A stretch of 64,000 nt of DNA from Novipirellula sp052161655 (GTDB lineage Bacteria > Planctomycetota > Planctomycetia > Pirellulales > Pirellulaceae): NCBI RefSeq assembly GCF_052161655.1, contig NZ_CP197418.1:7130001-7194000 (forward strand), written 5' to 3'. The position numbers and the translations under genes were made by a program. The notes beneath the pieces are model-generated. The model saw only the letters and a program-made list of their open reading frames with translations, was not told where the DNA came from and made no database searches. Positions 51,069 to 59,719 of the stretch are shown in pieces. The number at the start of each line of letters is the position of its first letter. The first letter of the stretch is position 1.

Positions 51069-52706
51069 ATGCAACCTCAACAAATCAATACGTTTTCGGG
51101 CAGTCGGAAGCGTAAAATGCTGGCTTTGTCCTTGATCGCAATTTCCGCAGGTGGCTGTGCCAGCGGGACCGCTCGCTTGGCACGGACCGAACATGCTGCT
51201 ACCCCTCAGATGGCTGCTGCTGATGTCAAATCGAATGCCCTCGTTCAGCAAGAAGACGGCCGCAATGACGAATACCCCGCCGTTACGGTGGTTGGGTATG
51301 GTGAACAGACATCTTCAAGCGAGGTCGTGTTTGCCCAGCAGTTCGACCTGGATCCGCCCATTCTCGTCAACAGAAACGGGGATGAATTAGGTAACCAGAA
51401 CCAAACTCTTGTAGAACTGCAGAGCGACGAAAATGACGGTGCAGAAGCGGGAGAGAGCGGAGAGCCTAATGCAGGGGAAACGGCCACCAGTGCTGTCGCC
51501 ACGGCTGTGAACGGCCTACCGGTCGACTATTTCGTCAGCCAAGCTCTCGCCGCCCACCCCAGCATCCAAGCAGCTCGGCAGCGTGTTCAAGCAGAATACG
51601 AACGCATCCCACAAGTTACCGCACTGCCGGACCCACAGCTCAACAACACCTTCTGGCCGTTGCAAGACAACGCATTGCAAACCGCAGGCGGGCGGATCGC
51701 CAACCAGATGTCACTTCAACAAGGCATTCCGTACCCTGACAAGTTGCGAACCAAAGGCACGATCGTTAGCCGTGAAGCCCAGATGGCGCAGGCAGAGGTC
51801 CAGCGGATTGAGCGGCAGATCACTGAGTCCGTCCGATTGGCCTATTACGAAGTTTGGTACGCAACGCGAGCGATCCAGATCATCGAAGAGACACGTGATC
51901 TCGTTGACGATCTAACCAAGGTGGCAGAAGCCCGCTATCGATCGGGCGGCACCCAGCAGGACGTTCTTCGAGCACAACTCGAAACCGACCGACTCGATGA
52001 CCAGCTCGTCCAGCTACGCAAGCAAAAACAAGTTTCTCAAGCCGATCTTGCCGCCCTCTTGCAGCAACCACTCTCGCTGATCCCCGAGGTGCTTGACGAA
52101 CTCGGGCTAGCCGACGCTCCGATGCAGCTAGACGAGCTGATTGCACAAGCCGAACAGTGCAATCCGAATCTACAAGGTCTCGCGGCTGAAATACAGCGTG
52201 ATCGTCAGAAGCAGCGGCTCGCATGTTTACAACAGTACCCGGACTTGATGGTGGGTCTGAACTGGGGCATTGTCAGCGACAAAAACAATGTGCTCAGCGG
52301 CGTTGCCGATGGCCACGACAATCTCAGCTTCACCGTGGGAACAACGCTTCCGATCTGGCGTGAAAAGATCAATGCGGGCGTTCGCGAGGCAAGTCGTCGG
52401 ACTAGCAGCACGCAACAAAGGCTCGAGGCCGAACGAGACGAAATCTATGGCCGCTTGCGTCGCTTACTTGCTCAAGCCGATTCGCTGGTCGAACAAACCG
52501 ACATTTACGAAAACCGCTTGGTGCCGCGAACGGAAGACACTTTGAAGCTGGCGATTGCCGATTACCGAGGCGAACGCACCGACTTCTTCACCCTGATCGA
52601 AACCTACCGCGAGTTGCTGATGTTCGAAACCCAGCTCGCCCGCATCAACGCAACGCTAGCGGGCACGATCGCTCAGATAGATCGCACGGTTGGTTGTCCC
52701 TATTAA
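51069..52706 (+). CDS. TolC/CusC-type outer membrane channel (copy 2)
   Basis: The 545-residue protein has a lipoprotein-like signal (LALSLIAISAGGC, so the Cys would be lipidated) and, after a linker of about 120 residues, the two coiled-coil repeats of the outer membrane efflux family (ERIPQVTALPDPQLNNTFWP, YEVWYATRAIQIIEETRDLV, RGERTDFFTLIETYRELLMF). It shows the P-D-P-x-L-x-N motif typical of heavy-metal OEPs. It should act with CusBA. The stop is followed by octamer repeats. Confidence 0.9.
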   Translation: MQPQQINTFSGSRKRKMLALSLIAISAGGCASGTARLARTEHAATPQMAAADVKSNALVQQEDGRNDEYPAVTVVGYGEQTSSSEVVFAQQFDLDPPILVNRNGDELGNQNQTLVELQSDENDGAEAGESGEPNAGETATSAVATAVNGLPVDYFVSQALAAHPSIQAARQRVQAEYERIPQVTALPDPQLNNTFWPLQDNALQTAGGRIANQMSLQQGIPYPDKLRTKGTIVSREAQMAQAEVQRIERQITESVRLAYYEVWYATRAIQIIEETRDLVDDLTKVAEARYRSGGTQQDVLRAQLETDRLDDQLVQLRKQKQVSQADLAALLQQPLSLIPEVLDELGLADAPMQLDELIAQAEQCNPNLQGLAAEIQRDRQKQRLACLQQYPDLMVGLNWGIVSDKNNVLSGVADGHDNLSFTVGTTLPIWREKINAGVREASRRTSSTQQRLEAERDEIYGRLRRLLAQADSLVEQTDIYENRLVPRTEDTLKLAIADYRGERTDFFTLIETYRELLMFETQLARINATLAGTIAQIDRTVGCPY

Positions 52707-52707
52707 A

Positions 52708-52750
52708 GAGTCTGGGAGTCTGGGAGTCTGGGAGTCTGGGAGTCTGGGAG
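52708..52750. repeat. Five tandem GAGTCTGG octamers
   Basis: Five perfect copies plus GAG start 2 bases after the tolC2 stop and lie between it and the convergent sigma factor gene. The same unit occurs three times at 41753-41780. Confidence 0.95.
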
Positions 52751-52768
52751 CAAAACATCTCCCTATCC

Positions 52769-53350
52769 TTATTCCCACCCGAGTTGCAGCAATTTCTCTC
52801 GCAACTCAGCACGTGCGCGGTTCAATCGCGAACCGACCGTGCCCTCGGGGATGCCTACTGCCTCCGCGATCTCCCGGTATGACATTTCTTCTTGCTCTTT
52901 GAAAACTAACACTGCTCGCAATTCGGGATCGAGGTTCGACAGTGCAACGTCCAGCAACTCGGCTCTCTCTGACTCTTCTTGCGTGTCACGAGAGGAACTC
53001 GCAGGATCAATCAGCAACGCGTCAGTCGGATGCCTCGAGCGGGCACGGATAAACTGCAGTGCCTCGTTGCTCGCCAATCGATAAACCCATGTTTCCAGCG
53101 TCGAGCGGCCATCAAATCGATCGAGCTTGCGGAACAAGTGGATGAACACTTGCTGAGTCATGTCGTCCGCGTCTTGCGGTCCGACCATGCGGACCATCTG
53201 CGCGTAGACACGTTGGCTGCATCGTTCGTACAGTCTTTGCATCGCGTCCTGGTCATTCGCAATACATGCGGCAACCATCCGCTGCGTAGACTCGTGGTCA
53301 GCAGCGACGGTTCGATCGCCTGCGGAGCGGCTAACGTGCGAATTGTTCAA
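52769..53350 (-). CDS. ECF-type RNA polymerase sigma factor
   Basis: The 193-residue protein has sigma region 2 (DAMQRLYERCSQRVYAQMVR, QDADDMTQQVFIHLFRKLDR, STLETWVYRLASNEALQFIR) and region 4 (LDPELRAVLVFKEQEEMSYR, EIAEAVGIPEGTVGSRLNRA), with nothing between beyond a linker, so it is an ECF sigma factor. It is divergent from an anti-sigma-like gene at 53852 inside the metal island. It probably directs transcription of island genes when the anti-sigma factor is relieved by metal; promoters it recognises were not identified. Confidence 0.93.
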   Translation of the reverse strand: MNNSHVSRSAGDRTVAADHESTQRMVAACIANDQDAMQRLYERCSQRVYAQMVRMVGPQDADDMTQQVFIHLFRKLDRFDGRSTLETWVYRLASNEALQFIRARSRHPTDALLIDPASSSRDTQEESERAELLDVALSNLDPELRAVLVFKEQEEMSYREIAEAVGIPEGTVGSRLNRARAELREKLLQLGWE

Positions 53351-53851
53351 GCAAATGCCCCTCGATGTGCCGAATCACGACCAGATTGTAACCGCCAACA
53401 AATAGTGAGCTACGAACGTTGCTGAGTTGGGTCGTGCTATCGCATCCCGTCATTGTTTGTCAAAAACGCGGGGCAAGTCACCGAAAACATTCATAGTTCA
53501 CTCATGAAATCGTTGCTTGTGGACCTGCGTACGCTCATCGGTCGTTCTGCTTTTTTGCCATCACGAATCCCAATCGTAACTTACCCCATATAGGTATCAA
53601 GGGTACGCTCTTGGTCGCATTGATCGCATTGTTCGCTCTGCTTATCGACACGACTGCATTAGCCATGGCCCGGCATTCATTCGGAAAAAGATTCCAAAAA
53701 TCGTGAAGAAACGCCAGTCGGCGAGCATCCAACCGGGTGAGTCGCTAGCCGAGATACGCAGTGGTTATAGAAGAATTACCGGCTGGCGATTAAAACAGTC
53801 GCAAACCTGGTCGACAGTACCACGGGGCGACATTGCTTTGGAACATCGAAT
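53351..53851. promoter_or_regulatory. Divergent sigma/anti-sigma intergenic region with a dyad
   Basis: 501 bases with no supported gene. At 53581-53597 TTACC-CCATATA-GGTAT is one base from the ATACC-N7-GGTAT dyad of the copper ATPase promoter. On the minus strand a TTGATA overlaps it, but no clear -10 at the proper spacing was found, so it is the weakest of the three sites. Short minus-strand frames here look spurious. Confidence 0.35.
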
Positions 53852-54757
53852 ATGCGTTGTGACACGATCAAGGAACAATTATCTGTCTACTTCGATGGCG
53901 AGCTTTCGGTGGCGTTGTCAGAAGAAATCCGTTCGCACCTGGAAAGCTGCGAGTCTTGCCAAGCTGAAATTGCCAGTTTTGAGCAGATACGCGGACTAGG
54001 TTGGGGCATCGATGCAGCTGCGAGGCAAGCTCCGCCGTGGTCTGCGGTGGCAGCGCGACTGAACGAAACTCAGCAGCCCGTCGTGTTGGCCGATCGACCG
54101 GCAAGCGACAAACGCAAGTCGTCACGCATCAAGGGCATCCTCGCCGTTGTCGCTACGATCGCAGCGTCCATCCTGATCCTGGTATGGACGCAACGGCCCG
54201 ACGAGCCGTCGCCGAAAATGGCTCATTCAGGTCATTCGCACCACGGAGCCGAATCAGGCAGCGTGTCTGCGATCGACTTCCAAGACGTCGTGTCACTGCA
54301 GCGTGAAGACACGCTCGTAGCGATGCAATCGTTGTCGATGAAGTATCAAGGTAGAGAAGCTTCGATCGAGCAAGTCGAAAGAGACATGGGTTACAAACCA
54401 TCGGTTGAGTCGACATTGACGGGGGGGACAAAGCTGGTTTCGACGCAACTGCTGAGAATGCCGGACTGCAATTGTGCCGAGGGCGAATGCACCTGCGGCC
54501 CCGGTGAGTGCAACTGTGTGGCCTGTGTTTGCCAGCGACCCGATGGTTCGACGTTTATCGTTATCGAGCAATGCCGTGGTCAAAACGTCAACTTTGGCGA
54601 CTTACCTGTTCAACGGGTGCGTCGTGGGAAGCATGAGCTGCACGTCAGCCAGAGCGATCAGGGATTCGCCGTCACTTGGAAGGCTGATCGAGGCCGTATG
54701 ACCGCGTTTGGACTGCGTGATTTGAATGAATTAGATACGCTGCTGGCAGTCAACTGA
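53852..54757 (+). CDS. Transmembrane anti-sigma-like protein with Cys-rich outer domain (copy 1)
   Basis: The 301-residue protein has an N-terminal zinc-finger anti-sigma domain (C3, H29, C33, C36 in SHLESCESC), one membrane helix (about 94-112, IKGILAVVATIAASILIL), a His-rich start of the outer part (HSGHSHHG), a helical stretch, and a Cys-rich patch at 206-241 with nine Cys (DCNCAEGECTCGPGECNC, VACVC), then a beta-rich end. It should hold the ECF sigma factor encoded divergently at 53350 and release it when metal binds outside. A second gene of the same layout is at 62157-63005. Confidence 0.8.
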   Translation: MRCDTIKEQLSVYFDGELSVALSEEIRSHLESCESCQAEIASFEQIRGLGWGIDAAARQAPPWSAVAARLNETQQPVVLADRPASDKRKSSRIKGILAVVATIAASILILVWTQRPDEPSPKMAHSGHSHHGAESGSVSAIDFQDVVSLQREDTLVAMQSLSMKYQGREASIEQVERDMGYKPSVESTLTGGTKLVSTQLLRMPDCNCAEGECTCGPGECNCVACVCQRPDGSTFIVIEQCRGQNVNFGDLPVQRVRRGKHELHVSQSDQGFAVTWKADRGRMTAFGLRDLNELDTLLAVN

Positions 54758-54875
54758 TGCTTGCCTAAATCAGCGTTCGATTAAGTATCGAATTTTTCGT
54801 GAAGGATCACCTCACGAGCTGCATCTAACCAAGCAAATTGACCTCTGATGTCTTCCCACACGAAGGAATTACTGA

Positions 54876-55514
54876 ATGAAGATCGCACGATTCGCATATG
54901 CCGTCGTCACCGCTGCCGCCATTTCTGTTGGGGGGATCAGCACTGCTGCCGCCGACGACAGTCACGCTCACGCTACTGGCCACGATCACGCTGCAATGAT
55001 GGACGCCGAGAAAAAGATCGAAGCGTCGTTGACGACGCTCTCGCCGCAAGATCAGCAGCTTGTAAAAGCTCAGCGTTTTTGTCCAATCATGACTTACGAT
55101 CGCCTCGGCTCGATGGGCACACCGCTGAAGGTGATGATCGAAGGCAAACCTGTGTTCCTGTGCTGTAAAGGTTGTGTTGAGGACGCGGTCGCCGGTGGTG
55201 CCAAAACGGTCAAAACCGTCATGAAGCTGCGTGATTCAACGGAGACGCTTGCCAAGTTGCCGATGAATGAACGGATGGCAGTGGAAGCACAAAAATACTG
55301 CGCCGTGGCAAACACTAGCTTTCTCGGATCGATGGGAGCTCCGATCAAATTGGAAGTTGACGGCAAACCCGTCTACTTGTGCTGTGGCGGATGCACCAAG
55401 AAGGCCCAATCCAACCCAGCCGCCGTGCTTGCCAAAGCCGAAGAGCTGAAAAAAGCGGGAACGCTAGAAGGCCACGATCATGCCCGCCATGACCACGCCG
55501 AACTCAAGCAATAG
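54876..55514 (+). CDS. Secreted protein with two YHS-like CCxGC modules
   Basis: The 212-residue protein has a signal peptide (AYAVVTAAAISVGGISTAAA), a His-rich stretch (DDSHAHATGHDH) and two modules: C69 with C96, C97, C100, and C142 with C169, C170, C173. Each has LGSMG(T/A)P, then GKPV(F/Y)LCC(K/G)GC. The C-terminus is again His-rich (HDHARHDHAELK). The first module keeps the CPxM motif; the second has CAVA. It lies 119 bases after the anti-sigma gene, likely a coregulated periplasmic metal-binding protein, and ends at an intrinsic terminator. Confidence 0.8.
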   Translation: MKIARFAYAVVTAAAISVGGISTAAADDSHAHATGHDHAAMMDAEKKIEASLTTLSPQDQQLVKAQRFCPIMTYDRLGSMGTPLKVMIEGKPVFLCCKGCVEDAVAGGAKTVKTVMKLRDSTETLAKLPMNERMAVEAQKYCAVANTSFLGSMGAPIKLEVDGKPVYLCCGGCTKKAQSNPAAVLAKAEELKKAGTLEGHDHARHDHAELKQ

Positions 55515-55602
55515 GCGAAAGCTGGGAGTCGGGAGAAGGGAGCTGGGAGAAGACGAGCGTTCTTGCCCATCCCTTGGCGACTCTGCTAACTGAATTTTGT
55601 TA

Positions 55603-55650
55603 AACCGCAGCGATGCGTACCAAATCGGTGCATGTCGGTGCGGTTTTTTC
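55603..55650 (+). terminator. Intrinsic terminator after the two-module YHS-like gene
   Basis: AAACCGCA (55603-55610) pairs with TGCGGTTT (55640-55647), with inner pairing CGATGC/GCAT..CG and ACC/GGT, followed by TTT. It lies 89 bases after the stop codon; G-rich GGGAG repeats sit between (55524-55550). Confidence 0.75.
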
Positions 55651-55672
55651 GTGCTAGTTACCCAACTCCCAA

Positions 55673-58600
55673 CTAAGCATTCTCAGCAAATTTCTCGTCT
55701 TTGATTCCGAACTTCAGCTTCCATTCCATCGCGGCACAATACAGCACGGGGACGACCAGCATCGTCATAATCTCGATCGTCATACCGCCGAAACTGGGGA
55801 TCGCCATCGGAACCATGATGTCGCTTCCGCGTCCGGTGGAGGTGAGTACAGGGATGAGTGCCAGTAACGTGGTGGCCGTAGTCATCAAGCATGGCCGAAC
55901 ACGTCGCATGCCGGCGGTCACTGTGGCCTCGCGTGCATGCTCAGCGTTTGTGATTTTGTCTTTTCGGAAGCTTTCATCCAAGTAGGACGCGATCACCACA
56001 CCGTCATCGCTGGCAATACCGAATAACGCGAGAAAGCCGACCCACACGGCTACACTTAGGTTGATCGTGTGAACCTGGAACAACTCCCGCATTTCCGTAC
56101 CGAGGAAGCTGAAGTTGAGAAACCAGTCGGTTCCGTAGAGCCACAACATGATGAAGCCACCCGCCCAGGCGATCATGATCCCGCTGAAGACTAATGACGT
56201 TGTGATGACCGACTTGAACTGCATGTACAAAATTAAGAAGATCAACCCGAGTGCCAGTGGCAAGACAATCATCAGCGTCTTCTGTGAGCGAATTTGATTC
56301 TCGTAGTTGCCCGCGAACGTGTAACTGACACCGGCGGGCAAGACCAACTCGCCGCTATCGATCTTCTCTTGCAAGAACGCCTGAGCGTCTTCGACCACGT
56401 CGACTTCCGCGTTACCGGGCTTCATGTCGAACAGCACATAACCCACCAGGAATGTATCTTCACTCTTGATCATCTGCGGTCCGCGAACGTATCGAATTTC
56501 GGCAAGCTGTTCGATGGGAATCTGCGGCCCCATCGGCGTGGGAACAAGAATCCGGCCAAGAGACTCGAAACTGTCTCGGAGCTCGCGATAATAGCGAACT
56601 CGAACGGGATAACGCTCGCGGCCTTCAACGGTCGTCGTGATGCGTTTGCCGCCGATCGCCACTTCGATCACATCTTGAACATCACGAATTTGCAGGCCGT
56701 ATCGCATGATTGCATCGCGATCAATGTCGATTTCCAAATAGGGCTTCCCGACGATCCGGTCCGCAATCACCGCAGGAGCCTCCACCGTGGGCACTTGCTT
56801 CAAATAACCTTCAATCTGCAGAGCCACTTTTTCGATTGTTTCCAAATCGGGGCCTTTGATCTTCATTCCCATCGGCGCCCGCATACCGCTTTGCAACATC
56901 ACGATTCTTGCGGCGATCGGTTGAAGCTTCGGCGCCGACGTCGTACCGGGAATATCCGCGGCTTCGGTGATCTTTTCCCAAATGTCGTTGGGCGATTTGA
57001 TTTCTTCTCGCCATTGCCGGAACGGCCGTCCGTGCGGTTCAAGGATAAGTTTTCCGTCCTTATCCCGCGCAAAGTCATCTGCATTCTCGTCGTAGCGGAA
57101 CTTCAATCGGTTTCCGTTCTGATCGGTCTTGTATTCTGATTTGTACGTGATAAACGTTTCGATCATCGAAATGGGCGCCGGATCGAGCGGACTCTCGGCG
57201 CGACCGATTTTCCCTACCACCGACTCCACTTCGGGAATCGAAATCAGGAACTTGTTCTGCAACTGCAACACATCCATTGCTTCGCCAATCGACGCGTGTG
57301 GCATCGTCGTTGGCATGTACAGAAACGAACCTTCATCCAACGGCGGCATGAACTCTTTGCCCAAGCCCGGAAACGCTGCACTGGCAGCGACCCAAGGCCT
57401 TGACTCTCGCACGGTCAATTCCGAGATACCCACCATCGACGCCGTCTTCGGGATGAATGAAAAGACCCTATCAAATCCCAGCCACGAACTGGCCCCGAGC
57501 AATAGAATCATTAACGGCATGGAAAGGAAAAGTAACTTGTGCCCCAAACACCAACGCAGGATCGGTTCATAAAGGTATCTCTGAAATACCGTGAAGAAGC
57601 CAAGCAGTCCCCCGATCAAAATAGCCACAAAGAATAGATTGCGGACGATTCCTTTTTCGGGACCAAGCGGCAGCCAATGCTCAGCCAAGATGTACGTGAC
57701 GACGATGACCGCCAAGGCGTTAGCGATCATGGGACCGGACCGCTGGAACTTTGCCGGAATTCGATCTTCGAGAAGTTTGTACAGTCCGAGGCCCGCGATG
57801 ATCGCACCGGCCCACCACGAAACCAGAACCGCAATCAATACTCCCGCACCGATCAACGCGATGTGCATGAAACGGCGTAAGAAGTCGGACTTGACACGGC
57901 CACCCATCAGCACGTGCGCGGCGGGCGGAATGATCGTCAGTGCGACGATCACCGACGCGACCAGTGCAAACGTCTTTGTGAACGCCAACGGCCGGAACAA
58001 CTTTCCTTCCGCTGCGATCATGGTGAATACCGGCAAGAAACTGATCACGGTCGTCGATACCGCCGTCAACACCGCCGATGCGACTTCGTTGGCTGCTCGG
58101 AAGATGACGTCGCCACGGTCTTCGTTGGGATCGGCTTCATCCAAGTGTTTCAATATATTTTCACTCAGAATGATCCCCATATCGACCATCGTCCCGATCG
58201 CAATGGCGATGCCCGAGAGTGCAACGATGTTAGCATCGACACCGAAGGTCTTCATGGCAATGAAGCACATCAAGACAGCAACCGGCAATAAAGCACTAAT
58301 CAAGATGGAACTTCGCAGATGCAAGACCATCACGATGATCACGATGATCGTGACCAGGATTTCTTCGGTGAGTGCCGTGTTCAGCGTACCGAGCGTCTCG
58401 TAGATCACTCCGGTGCGATCATAGAAGGGAACGATGCCGATTTGGCTGGTGGTGATCCACTTTGGCCACTGCTGGCGAGGCATGTTTTTCAGGTGTGCGA
58501 CCCAAGGATCGTGGACAGGTTCGATACCGCCCGTGATTGGAAGCTCATTCGCAGCGGCGTAAGCGTCAACTTGCTCGGCAGTAGTTTGCGTGTAGTCAAT

Positions 58601-59659
58601 GACAACCTTCGTCGGTAGCCCCACCGAAACTTCAGCGATCTTTTTCTTGACGTTTTTGATCGCTTGCAGCGGGTTGTATCCGTAACGAACAGTGACCACC
58701 GCTCCGACGGCTTCAGCACCGGCCTTGTCCAACGCCCCGCGGCGCAGCGCAGGCCCCAAACGCACACTACCGATGTCCTTCACCGTGATCGGAACGTTGT
58801 CGGAAACTTTGACAACGGCCTTCTCGATATCTTCCACACCTTCGATGAAACCAAGACCGCGAACGATGTACTCGGCCTTGTTCAGCTCGATCGTACGCGC
58901 ACCAACATCCACGTTAGACATTCGCGCTGCCATGTAGATGTCCGTCAAACTGACGCCCGCGGCGCGCATTGCGTCGGGATCAACGTCGATCTGATATTCC
59001 TGGACGAAGCCGCCGATTGACGCGACCTCGCTGACGCCTTCGGCTGCTGTGATCGCATAGCGAACGTACCAGTCCTGGTAAGTTCGTAATTCGTCGAGAT
59101 CCCAGCCTCCGGTCGGATTGCCATCGGGGTCGAGCCCCTCCAGCGTGTACCACATGATTTGACCGAGAGCCGTCGCGTCGGGTCCGAGCGCGGGTTGAAC
59201 GCCCTCGGGAAGCGTCCCTGCCGGCAAACTATTTAGCTTTTCTAACACTCTCGATCGCGACCAATAGAATTCCGCTTCTTCGTTGAAGATGATGTAGATC
59301 GTCGAGAAACCGAAGATCGAATAGCTGCGAATCGTCTTCACTTCGGGTAGCCCCAAAAGCGCAACGGTCAGCGGATACCCGATCTGATCTTCAATGTCTT
59401 GCGGACTTCGCCCCATCCATTCGGTAAAGACAATCTGCTGGTTCTCGCCGATGTCCGGAATCGCGTCCACCGGCACCGGGTTTCTCGGCAGTTCGCCCAC
59501 TTTCCAGTCAAAAGGAGCGGTCATCACTCCCCAGCCGATAATGGCCAATACGATCAAGGCGACGACGAGCTTGTTGTGAATGCAGAACCAGATGATGCCA
59601 CCGAGGATGGTTCGGCGTGCTGCTTTGATATCGTCGGCTGTGTCGTCGTTAGCTGGCAT
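55673..59659 (-). CDS. Heavy-metal efflux RND transporter CusA (copy 2)
   Basis: This 1328-residue protein is a second CusA-type proton/metal antiporter. Typical motifs are PVDAIPDIGENQQIVFTEWM, GTMVDMGIILSENILKHLDE, FLPVFTMIAAEGKLFRPLAF and GIASDDGVVIASYLDESF. It is about 280 residues longer than usual, with family-like but unique insertions such as HLKNMPRQQWPKWITTSQIG (in the first outer domain) and KSEYKTDQNGNRLKFRYDEN (second outer domain), and a long cytoplasmic loop around 600-700. These are not repeat-derived, unlike the inserts in copy 1. cusB2 lies 60 bases upstream in the same direction. Confidence 0.93.
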   Translation of the reverse strand: MPANDDTADDIKAARRTILGGIIWFCIHNKLVVALIVLAIIGWGVMTAPFDWKVGELPRNPVPVDAIPDIGENQQIVFTEWMGRSPQDIEDQIGYPLTVALLGLPEVKTIRSYSIFGFSTIYIIFNEEAEFYWSRSRVLEKLNSLPAGTLPEGVQPALGPDATALGQIMWYTLEGLDPDGNPTGGWDLDELRTYQDWYVRYAITAAEGVSEVASIGGFVQEYQIDVDPDAMRAAGVSLTDIYMAARMSNVDVGARTIELNKAEYIVRGLGFIEGVEDIEKAVVKVSDNVPITVKDIGSVRLGPALRRGALDKAGAEAVGAVVTVRYGYNPLQAIKNVKKKIAEVSVGLPTKVVIDYTQTTAEQVDAYAAANELPITGGIEPVHDPWVAHLKNMPRQQWPKWITTSQIGIVPFYDRTGVIYETLGTLNTALTEEILVTIIVIIVMVLHLRSSILISALLPVAVLMCFIAMKTFGVDANIVALSGIAIAIGTMVDMGIILSENILKHLDEADPNEDRGDVIFRAANEVASAVLTAVSTTVISFLPVFTMIAAEGKLFRPLAFTKTFALVASVIVALTIIPPAAHVLMGGRVKSDFLRRFMHIALIGAGVLIAVLVSWWAGAIIAGLGLYKLLEDRIPAKFQRSGPMIANALAVIVVTYILAEHWLPLGPEKGIVRNLFFVAILIGGLLGFFTVFQRYLYEPILRWCLGHKLLFLSMPLMILLLGASSWLGFDRVFSFIPKTASMVGISELTVRESRPWVAASAAFPGLGKEFMPPLDEGSFLYMPTTMPHASIGEAMDVLQLQNKFLISIPEVESVVGKIGRAESPLDPAPISMIETFITYKSEYKTDQNGNRLKFRYDENADDFARDKDGKLILEPHGRPFRQWREEIKSPNDIWEKITEAADIPGTTSAPKLQPIAARIVMLQSGMRAPMGMKIKGPDLETIEKVALQIEGYLKQVPTVEAPAVIADRIVGKPYLEIDIDRDAIMRYGLQIRDVQDVIEVAIGGKRITTTVEGRERYPVRVRYYRELRDSFESLGRILVPTPMGPQIPIEQLAEIRYVRGPQMIKSEDTFLVGYVLFDMKPGNAEVDVVEDAQAFLQEKIDSGELVLPAGVSYTFAGNYENQIRSQKTLMIVLPLALGLIFLILYMQFKSVITTSLVFSGIMIAWAGGFIMLWLYGTDWFLNFSFLGTEMRELFQVHTINLSVAVWVGFLALFGIASDDGVVIASYLDESFRKDKITNAEHAREATVTAGMRRVRPCLMTTATTLLALIPVLTSTGRGSDIMVPMAIPSFGGMTIEIMTMLVVPVLYCAAMEWKLKFGIKDEKFAENA

Positions 59660-59719
59660 TTTTCAGTTGGGAGTTGGGAGCTGGGAATCGGAAGCAGGGA
59701 GCCAATGAGTTGGAAACGG
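59660..59719. repeat. GGGAG-type short repeats between cusB2 and cusA2
   Basis: The spacer reads GTTGGGAGTTGGGAGCTGGGAAT and similar units. It belongs to the same G-rich repeat group seen after the two-module YHS gene and around cusB1, and here forms the whole intercistronic gap. Confidence 0.7.

Noticed and set aside
53535..53732. 65-codon minus-strand frame in the sigma/anti-sigma gap
   Set aside because: No protein-like features, and it overlaps a candidate regulatory dyad.
56294..58403. Long plus-strand frames (281 and 270 codons) inside cusA2
   Set aside because: They lie antisense to a clearly conserved transporter; composition is biased by the opposite strand.
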